Below are positions 12,201 through 20,712 of a DNA stretch of 64,000 nucleotides, piece by piece (the stretch's first letter is position 1; every line of letters begins with the position of its first letter). The DNA lies in contig CM054183.1 of assembly GCA_028829895.1 (NCBI GenBank), positions 73,085,571 through 73,149,570 of the forward strand. The letters run 5' to 3'. Position numbers and translations under genes: made by a program. Source of the stretch: Sinotaia quadrata (lineage: Eukaryota; Mollusca; Gastropoda; Architaenioglossa; Viviparidae). Below the pieces are notes generated by a model that saw nothing but the letters and a program-made list of their open reading frames with translations, had not been told where the DNA came from and did not search any database.

Positions 12201-14248
12201 AATGTCACTTCTTACAATTCTGGTCAGAAACCAAGATTTATATGTTACAGAACTATGTATTTGCGAACTGTTTCCTTGTTTAGAGCAGACAAATATCTCA
12301 TTTTCACTACTCAATTATTTATTGACAAATTTATGACTTTTTATGCTGATGAATAGTTTTATATTATATGGCTAAATGACTGATTGCTGAGGATGTGCAC
12401 CCTTTTTAACAAACCTTAACTCACCCAATTTGGACCTGATAAAATTGATTTTTATCTTCCCTAATACAGATTTATTTTTCATTATACAATAATCTTATCC
12501 TAAAAGGCCATTTCAGGAACAAATGGATTAGAGTCAGATTTAATAAATGAAGATTCTTATGGGTGAAGAAAGACCAACAGGAAAAAAGAAACTTTGTCCT
12601 AGAATAAATCTGTTCTTCCTCTGACTGCAAATCAGAAGAACATATTGGTAAATGCCACGATTCTTACCAAACATCCTGTATAACTTACTTACTATTTAGA
12701 ATAAGACTAACCAAATGAGTTTCTGGAAGCAGGTTCTTCAGAAGATAAGTGAGTAAGCACCTCATTATGGTTCTGGATCCTAGAGACAAATCCCATTCTG
12801 GGATTGGTAGCCACTGGAGTCATTTAGGTGACAAAAGATTCATTTTCATTAGAACACATTTAGAAGAATTAAATTATAGTATAATGTATTGGTATTGAAT
12901 TGTCAAACCAATATGAATTTTTCTCAAGATCTTTTCATTTTCTTATGTATCTTCTAATTTTCTTATATACCTTTTATTTTGACTTTGTAATGTCTTAATC
13001 ATTTCACTTTATAAATTGTCTCAGATACACTACCAAGAAGGAAAACAGACAAAATATTTTGCTTTGTTGACACTGACTGCTAAAGAAAACACATGGATAC
13101 ATTCTCGACGCAAGCGACGACAGATGATAAGAGAATCTGCTCTTACTTCTGAAATGAAATTGTCTTCCAAAGAACATTTGTCTTTTCAAAATGAGTCAAC
13201 TGAAACATTACAGAGTGGAGAAACTATTTCATGTGAGGTATTCTCACAAAAAGCAGATCAAGCATTAGAAGATAATCACCTTGTATCTGAAAATAACACA
13301 AGTCAGACATCGGATGACATTCGACTGGTATCTGAACATAACATGAGTCAGACATCGGATGACATTCGACTGGTATCTGAATATAACATAAGTCAGACAT
13401 CAAATAATATTCGACTGGTATCTGAAAATAACATGAATCAGACTTCGGATGAGATACGACAGGCATTGGTAGCTGAAGGTAAAAAGCTTCAGACATCAGA
13501 TGATAACTGGATGACATCTGAAAGTTGCAACAATCAGCCCTCAGAAGATTATCAAAAGGTTTTTGAAGCTTACAAGAATTACATACCAGAAGATAACCAG
13601 CTGGTATCAGAAGGCGTACAGATTTTGCCAGTAAAAGATAAGCATTTGGTATCAGAAGATAATCATTGTGTATTTGAAGGTAATTTGATTCAGTCTTTGA
13701 GAAGTAATCATATGGTTCCTGAATGTTCAGAAGCACAAACATTTGGAGTTATCAAGACATTTGAAGATAGCAAAATTTTATCTGAAGTGATCAGTTCAGG
13801 AATAAATGTTTTAGAATCAGATTTAATAAATGTGGATTCTTCTGAGGGAAGAAAGGCTAATAGAAAGAAAAGAAAGGCTAATAGAAAGAAAAGAAAGGAG
13901 AGAATAAAAAAGGCCATAGAATATTCTCATAACAGTAAACTCGGCATGGAAGAAGAGCCACCTACAAAATGTTTCAAACAAAATAGCATGCCTCAGAGCT
14001 TGGTAAAAGAAATTGCTAAATCTTCAGTTGTACAAGCTGTTTCATCTGAAACAAGCACCATAGTTAATGATACTAAGAGAGCTTCGGATTTCATTTTAAA
14101 GTGCCACGCCTGTGTACATGTTCAGGGGCCAGATCTTCTCCTCAAATTGACTTGGCTTGATGGTGTTGATTTACAACTTTTACATCAACTCATGCAATTC
14201 CTGAAAAACTGCATATCCACCAAAATATCCAGCCACACAATACTGTAG
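3145..14248 (+). CDS. METTL16: METTL16, RNA N6-adenosine methyltransferase (six exons visible, 5' exons missing)
   Basis: Coding exons: 3145-3285, 4871-5126, 8184-8253, 10228-10317, 10508-10642, 13025-14248. All introns are GT-AG and the phases join without a break. The product is the nuclear SAM-dependent methyltransferase that, from work on the human protein, modifies U6 snRNA and MAT2A 3'UTR hairpins. Visible landmarks: the SAM-site GTGACCIYPI loop, the NPPF motif (4948-4959), the FCQGKTMRWGLAW block, the WIHSRRKRR block of the first VCR half, and the second VCR half near the C-terminus (LKLTWLDGVDLQLLHQLMQF). The N-terminal exons before the SAM loop were not found. The linker between the VCR halves is a lineage-specific repeat. 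The gene converges on HECTD4 about 19 kb downstream. Confidence 0.93.
4169..4520 (+). pseudogene. piggyBac transposase fragment inside METTL16 intron
   Basis: From about 4380 to 4500 the sequence reads, with frameshifts, D-S-E-C-S-Q-F-T-L-A and then NGLGHYVVTKLSAELCTK. This is the conserved piggyBac segment between the second and third catalytic aspartates. The DNA is clearly similar to 52808-52925 of the larger piggyBac remnant in this window, so both come from the same or a close family. Upstream (4169-4370) the match is unclear. A CA microsatellite interrupts it at 4332-4352. Confidence 0.6.
4332..4352. repeat. (CA)n microsatellite
   Basis: About ten uninterrupted CA units within an intron of METTL16. 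Confidence 0.9.
4490..4780. repeat. Degenerate tandem repeat, core GTTTGTAATCTTGTTTTC
   Basis: Five or six diverged units of about 45-65 bases share a T-rich core of the form GATGTTTGTAATCTTGTTTTC followed by a TTGATT-like segment. Intronic; directly follows the piggyBac fragment. Confidence 0.7.
4871..5126 (+). CDS. METTL16: METTL16 exon: NPPF catalytic motif
   Basis: Acceptor TTGTTTCCAG, donor AATCAG|GTTTGC. It encodes YDFCMCNPPFFADHFEAQG, containing the catalytic NPPF (4948-4959), followed by an Arg/Pro-rich loop and the AEGGEVGFVRKMIEES segment that is highly typical of METTL16. It ends in phase 2 (AG), joining G of the next exon to make Arg. Confidence 0.95.
5127..8183 (+). other. METTL16 intron with repeats, no other gene
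   Basis: AT-rich intron. At about 6840-7330 there is a degenerate tandem series built on phrases like CTCAGGTCTTC and CAGAGCAGGTCACATATGCATG. A poly-T run lies near 7897-7920. No coding signal was found on either strand. Confidence 0.7.
6840..7330. repeat. Degenerate tandem repeat (about 60-85 bp units)
   Basis: Seven or so diverged units contain GGACTC, then TCATCTCACCAGAGCAGGTC, then ACATATGCATGA-like text, each followed by ATCTCAGGT. Spacing varies and similarity is partial. Confidence 0.65.
8184..8253 (+). CDS. METTL16: METTL16 exon: YSSMLGKK block
   Basis: A 70-base exon with acceptor TTTTTAATGGACAG and donor CAAG|GTAGTAAT. After completing an Arg codon it encodes 23 residues, IYSSMLGKKSSLSPLK then EVLRKNK, matching the W-Y-S-C-M-L-G-K-K block of METTL16. 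It was located by homology because it is too short to stand out as an open frame. Its donor is repeated downstream (see the next entry). Confidence 0.9.
8251..8670. repeat. Tandem array that starts at and repeats a METTL16 splice donor
   Basis: The array begins with the exon's own 5' splice site (AAG|GTAGTAATCA, GT at 8254) and recurs every 64-75 bases as AAG|GTAATAAT-like sequence with GT at about 8318, 8393, 8459 and 8526, and decayed versions near 8593 and 8663. Between them the units share CATAGG, then TTCATCATTTACTTAGATATG. The array therefore contains several decoy donors directly after the exon. Confidence 0.8.
8671..10227 (+). other. METTL16 intron, no other gene
   Basis: AT-rich intron. 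A short diverged duplication is visible: GTGGGTAAAACCAATTGAGC (about 9734-9753) and GGGGTAAACCCAGTTGAAC (about 9797-9816). Nothing else recognisable; the 75-codon minus frame at 9666-9893 has no family signature. Confidence 0.6.
10228..10317 (+). CDS. METTL16: METTL16 exon: FCQGKTMRW block
   Basis: Acceptor TGCACACAG, donor CCCG|GTAAAT; 30 in-phase codons. It encodes VPCFATTEFCQGKTMRWGLA then WTFDKSIVFP, the closing segment of the Rossmann methyltransferase core of METTL16. Confidence 0.93.
10508..10642 (+). CDS. METTL16: METTL16 exon: start of first VCR half
   Basis: Acceptor AAACCACAG, donor CTCAAG|GTATTA; 45 in-phase codons. It encodes a Lys/Ser-rich linker and then a KIATAVGERRQPVHDVVCFL-like segment leading into the first conserved VCR half, which from work on the human protein binds RNA and helps regulate the methyltransferase. 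Conservation is weaker than in the catalytic exons. Confidence 0.85.
10643..13024 (+). other. METTL16 intron with tandem repeats, no other gene
   Basis: Contains the GTTAATTATGACAGTAGATA tandem array (separate entry) and then a GTTTGTGAG-rich series at about 11600-11780 (units like AAGCAAGGTGTTTGTGAG). The remainder is AT-rich without coding signal. Confidence 0.7.
10945..11560. repeat. Tandem repeat, about 7 units of 80-105 bp
   Basis: The core GTTAATTATGACAGTAGATA recurs near 10951, 11058, 11161, 11243, 11324, 11406 and 11490, each followed by AAACTCAAATACCACTAGGA and then AACTGGCAGCTA. The middle units are nearly identical and about 82 bases long; the outer ones are longer and diverged. 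Confidence 0.85.
13025..14248 (+). CDS. METTL16: METTL16 terminal exon: VCR halves around a repeat-rich linker
   Basis: Acceptor AAATTGTCTCAG; ends at TAG 14246-14248. The first about 40 residues (YFALLTLTAKENTWIHSRRK) finish the first VCR half. A linker of about 270 residues follows, with four near-identical 15-residue units (13280-13459, e.g. LVSEHNMSQTSDDIR) that decay into looser copies to about 13700. Next comes a duplicated basic run RKANRKKRKANRKKRK (about 13850-13905), a likely nuclear localisation signal. The C-terminus (about 14092-14215) contains LKCHACVHVQGPDLLLKLTW and LHQLMQFLKNC, the second VCR half. Human METTL16 also has a poorly conserved acidic linker here, but I know no such repeat in it. 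Confidence 0.93.
   Translation: MHYQEGKQTKYFALLTLTAKENTWIHSRRKRRQMIRESALTSEMKLSSKEHLSFQNESTETLQSGETISCEVFSQKADQALEDNHLVSENNTSQTSDDIRLVSEHNMSQTSDDIRLVSEYNISQTSNNIRLVSENNMNQTSDEIRQALVAEGKKLQTSDDNWMTSESCNNQPSEDYQKVFEAYKNYIPEDNQLVSEGVQILPVKDKHLVSEDNHCVFEGNLIQSLRSNHMVPECSEAQTFGVIKTFEDSKILSEVISSGINVLESDLINVDSSEGRKANRKKRKANRKKRKERIKKAIEYSHNSKLGMEEEPPTKCFKQNSMPQSLVKEIAKSSVVQAVSSETSTIVNDTKRASDFILKCHACVHVQGPDLLLKLTWLDGVDLQLLHQLMQFLKNCISTKISSHTIL
13280..13459 (+). repeat. METTL16: 45-bp coding minisatellite in METTL16
   Basis: Four units begin at 13280, 13325, 13370 and 13415 with CT(T/G)GTATCTGAA. The period is exactly 45, so each unit adds 15 residues rich in Ser, Thr, Asp, Asn and Gln. Variation between units is mostly in single codons, and the frame is kept throughout. 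Confidence 0.92.
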
Positions 14249-14830
14249 CTGATAAACAACAATAATAATGCAGTATCCATTCCTGAATGCAGTGTTAATT
14301 CAAACAAAATACTGTATATCCACCCTAATGCAAGTATAGGATAAGCAGCATATTCAGCCACACAAAACTGTCGCTGGTAACATTATGTCTAATCATATAC
14401 TGTTGTAACTAATAATAATGCACTATCCAATAATCTGCACATCTACCAAAGAAACTATCTTAGCAACAGGTCATAGCTGACTAATGCAATATTAAAAATT
14501 ATATTTCACAAAGACATTATATGCTGAAACATCCACAAAGAATTTTTCTTTATTTATGGCTATTGGTACATGTCCAGATTTATTGTGGACAGCAGTGTTT
14601 TCAATTGCTGACTTAAAATCTATAGTAAATTGTAAAAGTTTGCAGTTAATAAAGCTCTTCTTCTCTTCCATTTTTGGTAAGATGATATAGTGTTGGTAGT
14701 ACTGGCTGAAATAATGTTCAGTTCTTTAATTCCTTAGTAAAGATTATTTTTTTTATTGTTGTTGATAATTTTACCTGTTGAAAACAGAGATATTGGACAA
14801 AAATAAAATAAAAATTTTGTGAGTAAATTG
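14249..14830 (+). other. METTL16: METTL16 3'UTR with candidate polyadenylation signals
   Basis: The AT-rich sequence after the stop contains AATAAA at about 14648 (TTAATAAAGCTC) followed by a T/G-rich stretch, the better candidate. A second AATAAAATAAA lies near 14801-14811. The real cleavage site cannot be fixed from sequence alone. Confidence 0.5.
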
Positions 14831-15572
14831 GGTGTGTGAACAAGTTAAAAAGCTGGCAACACATGAATCGGGGGGTGGGGGGGGGGTGGTGGTGATTCCT
14901 TTTATTTATTTTTTACTTAATTAAACTTATTATTGTTTATAAATCTACTTTCAAAATTAGTCTTAAAACAAATGATTGGCTGGGCATGGATCCTCTCTGG
15001 AAAGGGATTGGAATCTTGTGGCCCTGACGTTATATGTAATTACACATTGCTTTGATTTTAAAGTCTAAAGAATCTGTAGCACTGCGTCCTATTTTCTATA
15101 AGATACATTTTGTTTGTGTTACATTTAAAATATTTGCCATCATCACAGTAATGTGTCAGTTTTACATGGATATGCTCCAATCATTTCAAAGGGATCCACT
15201 CTCAAAATATTGTGAGGTTTCCAAATATCAGTGTACTCTACTAACAGCTTGTGTTTAGAATACCATTAATTACAAATGCAGTAAATCCTATCATCTCTCT
15301 TTTAGTACTTATTTCCTTGTCTCGAACTTGAAGGGATCTACAGTAACAGAGAATGTCTATCACATTTTGCTGTTGTTGCAAATGTCAAGTCATTTACAGA
15401 AAATTCCTAATAAAAGTATAAATGTTTTAGCTTCATTATATTTTATATACATAGATGTACATTTATATTATGATTCTTACATTATTCTAAAATTGTGTTG
15501 ATAACCTATTTTTATTTGAATAAAAAGGAATATTTAATATTCTCATTTCATGAAGTTATGTTTTCATGCATA

Positions 15573-15806
15573 AGACTTTTATAATTTACTTGCAATAATG
15601 CAACTTGTGATGATACAACAAGCTTCAGAGTACATAATATGGCAGGCATTGATTTTGATGTAGACACAGTGTTCATAAAATGGAACTTTTATAATTTACT
15701 TGTGATGATACAACAAGCTTTAGAGTACATAATATGGTATGCATGGATTTTGTATGTAGACATGGTGTTCATAAATGAAACTTTTATAATTTACTTGTGA
15801 TAATGC
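15573..15806. repeat. Tandem duplication, about 2.3 units of roughly 100-110 bp
   Basis: The phrase ACTTTTATAATTTACTTG recurs three times. Between copies are GATGATACAACAAGCTT, AGAGTACATAATATGG and GTGTTCATAAA. The two full units differ by a small indel and a few substitutions. Confidence 0.85.
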
Positions 15807-17007
15807 TGTTAATAATACACAGAATATTTTAGTATACATTAGACATAGGATGTGGTCTAACTCATTTTCATGTATTGTAGTGTAGGTCTTTGCTTATGAA
15901 GACCCACTAAATTAACTTTTGCCTGGCTTTGGTTTGACCTCATTTGGGCATAGTCTTCAGAGTGCAGTTAAGTCATATATTTGATCCTGTAAGTATAGAA
16001 ATGTGTATAATTATTATGCTTAGTATAATACCATCCTAAAGTATATCCATCCCTTACAAGAAAAAAGATATGCCCCACACCTAACAACAGTAAATGATCT
16101 TTTTGGTCTTTCCTATTTTGATTTTATTAAGCAGAAGGCCAATTAAGTGAAAATTATAGTATAACATATACAGTGTTGATATATACAATTCTGTAAACAG
16201 TGAACTTATTTAATATATAAGAGTATCTATAAGCTCTTTTAAACAAGAGAATCTCTTAACTAAAGCTTAAATATTGATTATTGAAATTAAAAATTGTGTT
16301 GCACAGTTAATTTTCTCTTCTAATGCAAGTATTAATATCTACAATACTTTATAAGATAGTTATTGAAACAGTCACTTGAATTTTTGAATTGAAAATGCCA
16401 GATCTACATGAAACAGGTTTTGATAAATGGAAAGTGAGTTCATGATTAAAGAATACAAAGTTTACAAATAATATAGTTGTGTCACATTAATGACATTGAA
16501 TATGAATATGACAACAAATTGACTGTACTTGCCCCGTTCAGACAGCTTCTTTTTCCCTGATGCTGATTGAAGACTGAAAAGTATACAAACAATACAGTTT
16601 TGTCAAATTACTGAGTGTGTCTCAATTTGGCAACAAGTTAATCAAACTTACTCTACTCAGTCACCTTTTTCCAGGGTTTCTGCACAGATCTGGATTTGAA
16701 GCATTCGGAGTAATTGCATTACACAGAAATGTATTCTTTAAAAAATCCATTAGTGTATGGTGTTATCAACCTGAAACCAGTTGCAATCAATTGAAAAAGT
16801 CCTGCACCTATGTTCAAAATATGGTGCATTTACATTAAAATTTCCGGAGTTGTATTGATTTGGTTATGCAGTAATGTGAACTATACATCTTTATTTGATT
16901 ACCCCAATATTTACAAGTCTATTTTTTGCTTGACCTTTTTTATCATCCTTTCATTAATTTTGTTTCACTTCGATATTCCCATAATTTCTTATTGATAAAA
17001 AAAGCAT

Positions 17008-17242
17008 CAATTTTGATTTTAAAATATCAAGTCAATTTCATAACTTAAAAAACTAACTTTCATCCCATGAGAAGAACCAATTTTCACAACAAAAAAAACT
17101 TTTTTCTTGAAACTGCTCATCAGAAATTTTGATTTTAAAATATCAAGTCAATTTCATAACTTACAAAACTAACTTTCATCCCTAGAGAAGAACCAATTTT
17201 CACAACAAAAAAAACTTTTTTCTTGAAACTGCTCATCAGAAA
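17008..17242. repeat. Tandem duplication, 116-bp unit, two copies
   Basis: TTTTGATTTTAAAATATCAA at 17011 recurs at 17127. The units are almost identical, including an A8 run followed by CTTTTTTCTTGAAACTGCTC. The duplication is recent, given the near identity. Confidence 0.9.
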
Positions 17243-17299
17243 TACACCAGACATTACCTGAAGCAAGAAGATTCTATCCTGAATAAGAAACAAAAAACA

Positions 17300-18560
17300 A
17301 AATTCAAATATCTTCAGTACTTCTGCAGGTATTCTCATCCCCCACCCCTACCCCCAAAATCAGGGTGGCACAGTTTTCGTGCATGTACAGTGTCATAACT
17401 CAGGGACCATTTGTCTGATTCTAACCAAACTGGGGTGTATTTTATGTGTGCATGACATCTACAAGCCTGAATTATTTCATAATTTTCCATTAATAACATA
17501 CAGAGTTAATTAGCTTCACAGTGCTGAAAATTGCACATTTTCCAGTTACCCCTTGCATATGTGTGTACAGTGTACTAATATTCTTTTGAAAATGTTTGAA
17601 AGAGGAATCAATTTCAAATTGCTGGACATAAATTGCAAACTTGTAATTCAAAATGATGTATACTGCATGAGGTTAATCAAGGTTACCCATTTTTGTTTGC
17701 CCCAAGTGCACGAAAATACAAAATTTAATTTTTGTAAATCTCGGCACATGCGTTGGACTATGAATGAGTAAACTATAATAATGTGTGCTGAGCATGATTC
17801 TGAAATTAGTTTTCTTTAAATTACAATACTTTTGGAAATATTTGCATATTTATGAAAAATAGACACTAATTTAAAAAATTTCAACTCCAACAATTGCCAG
17901 AATTTAATTTTGTTAGTTGAGAAATTTATTTACACTGATGCCATATACACCTTTCAAGAATATCTTTAGGATAGCTGGGAAAACAAAACAGTTATGTCAC
18001 CAACAAATATAATAATGAAGGAATACACTATTTTCGTGAAATTTCTTAATTAATTATTTAAATATCTACATTTCAGAAGGCAACCAAGATTGACATGCAT
18101 CAAACTTAATGTATTCTAAAATAGAAACAAAAGACAGATTTCAAATTTCATTGTTAATTTCAGAGATATTTGTTTCAGACAACCACCACCACCAAAATCT
18201 GGATGTGAAAATTTTCAAAGTTACATTAACTGGGGAACTGTTAGTCGATTGTAACTAAATTTGGATTTATCTTAGCCATACACATTCTCTACAAGCTTGA
18301 ATTATTTGATAATTATTCTTTTATTACTTTCAAAGATAATTAGCTTCATTAGCACAAAAAATCAACACATTTTTGTGTTCATTGTACTGTCACTCTCTTG
18401 TTTTTGAAAGAAAAATTTGTTGCCAATCTTCCAACAGTAAAAGCAAACACAGCTTAAAACTGGATGAGGTTAATCAAGATCACCTATTTTTGAATTTTGC
18501 CAAAAATTAAAAAATATACAAAGTCAGTTTTTTTTAAATCACAGCAATATTACACTGTTA
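17300..18560. repeat. Two diverged copies of an unclassified repeat
   Basis: About 17340-17760 and about 18180-18560 share, in the same order, CATAACTCAGGGACCATTTG or its TTAACTGGGGAACTGTTAG variant, then TCTACAAGCCTGAATTATTT (TCTACAAGCTTGAATTATTT), then TTAATTAGCTTCA, then GAGGTTAATCAAG. They look like separate insertions or an old duplication of one non-coding element. Confidence 0.6.
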
Positions 18561-20704
18561 CAGAAGTGGGAGGAAGAAGCCAAAATTAATTTTTTTTTTA
18601 TCATTGTTTATGTCAGTCATCCGGTCATGGTCACCTGACCACCGCATAACACGGCAGGTACTTATTTTTTAAATGCTAGGTTAAAGAGTGCAAGCATAAA
18701 TTCACTTACATTTCAAAACAATAAGATTAAAACTACATTTGATGTCTTTGAATTATGCATTTGTCTGGATGCAGTTATTTCATTGTTGAGATGCTTAATT
18801 GTGAGAAGATTAAATTAGGAAAGATTGACATGTTACATTTATATACCCATGATAAATATTTAATGTTATATTTATAGTTATGATAGATGTCTATTTAATT
18901 AGAACTTAATGTGCACTTGAGAATAGAAATGCCTGAAGTCTAGCAGTAAGATTTTCCTGCTAGTGCATTCTAAGCAAGGACTTTGTGAACTTTCAAGGAC
19001 ACAAGCTAAAAATGTGAATTCAGCAGAATTTTTATAGAAACTTTGACTAGCGATAAAAGAAAAGAAAGAGATTAGAGTCAGCAGAGAGACACCAAAATAT
19101 TCAAGGAGTGCAGTGTTGGTGTACAAGGGGAGGAAACCTTTATTTTCCTTTTGCATTCTCTCTCATCGCCATGTTGATTATTCAAGTTATGATGGCAAAG
19201 GGACTGGATATTTTCAATGCAGTGACGTTCACTGAAAAGTCTCCACTGTGTTTTGACAAACAACTGAGGCCAATTCACAGTGTAAACAAATATACTAGGA
19301 CATTTTTACCTGGGGACACCAAGGAGCCTTGATGACAGATCTATTCTGAGGGTGGAGCATTTTGCGTCCGAGCAGTTGTTCTGACAGAAGGGCAAAAGGA
19401 CCATGCCATCAAGGACATCACTAAATGTCAAACAGCGACATCAGCATTGTCGTAGAGTGACGGTATTGAAAAACCATTTTTCTGGCATGGCCTACAGACA
19501 GGCAGGTCGACTTTGTGAATCAGAGTATGGCGGTAATTCATTGTGATTTCAGCGATAGTGGAGACTGTGAGATTCGACACTAGAGATAATGTGTCAAGGA
19601 ACAATTGCCTATCAGCATAACTATGATAACAGCACTTTGTGAGTACTTATAATATCCATAAAAACCTCAGTGCATATAGATACATTCAAATTAAGGAACA
19701 TGAGACACTTTATTCAGAACATTATTCATTTATTCATAAACTCGGACTTGAGAACTATTATTTGCAGAACCACTAGTTCCAGAACTTTTAAGTAAATTGT
19801 CATTGATGTAATGTTATGGTTTAGAGTAGCTATTGATAGCGGAAGTTGCCACTCTATTAGAGAAATCTGGTTGTATCATTTATTTACTTTTTTTTATCAT
19901 TCATCTTTTACCCCCACCCCAGAGTATATGTTTGTGAACATCTTGCTTGTGATTGAATTAACCACCACATAAAAGAGAGCCCATAGATAAATAAACTTTT
20001 CAAACTATAAGCTTGATTACTTTTGTTTTGAAAGGGCGAATGTGGTTGAATTAATCTTGTCTCATTTTTATGTTGTTCTTTGTACTGTCCGCCATTCTAC
20101 CATCTCACTTCACATTCTCACATGCACACACATCAGCAAATGTAACCCTGCATGCAGAATAAAATAAAACTAAAGCCAGACAAACATCCATGCTGTTTCT
20201 GTGTGTGGATTCTGTAATACCATCAATACACATTCCTATGTGCTGCTGACTAAACCACCCCCACTTACGCAAGAGAGCATGGTGGTATGTGACATACACA
20301 ATACACACTGAACAAATAAACTATATATCAGATGTGTTGAGCATGATTTCCAAGTTACTTTTTACAAATATCCAATATTTTTAAGTTCAGCTTTCAAACT
20401 CTGCTAGAATTTACAACTTTCTGTGCTTGTCAACTGTTTCATTTTCATTGACTTTCGTATTTGCAAATGGTGTACTTTTGTATGATCTTAGTTCCAATGT
20501 AAATTTATATATATTTTTTAATAGGTATCAAGTGTGATTTTAATTTGAGGGCTATCGTATGTCTGAGAAAAAGGTGATTTCCTGTGCTAATGGTCGGCCT
20601 TCCTAGCTAGTCTCTTGTAAGATGACCGCGATAGCATCTGGTATGATGTCGATCCTGGATGCGTGCGTGATTATCCCATCAGAGCGCTCTTCTCGTGAGC
20701 GTCC

Positions 20705-20712
20705 ATCTAGAC
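20705..20712. repeat. hAT target site duplication, left copy
   Basis: ATCTAGAC directly before the left terminal repeat; identical to 22910-22917. Confidence 0.93.

Larger units (their letters stand above)
14831..20600. other. Intergenic region with duplications, no gene recognised
   Basis: Starts with a G-rich tract (about 14870-14893). It contains three duplications (separate entries). From about 18900 to 20570 composition is more mixed and includes several 60-85 codon frames without family signature; this block could be an old transposon that I cannot classify. A short perfect dyad TGGTCA-CC-TGACCA lies at 18628-18641. Confidence 0.55.

Noticed and set aside
13224..13742. 172-codon minus-strand ORF in the METTL16 last exon
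   Set aside because: It is a shadow of the 45-bp coding repeat; the plus strand has clear METTL16 homology and splice signals.
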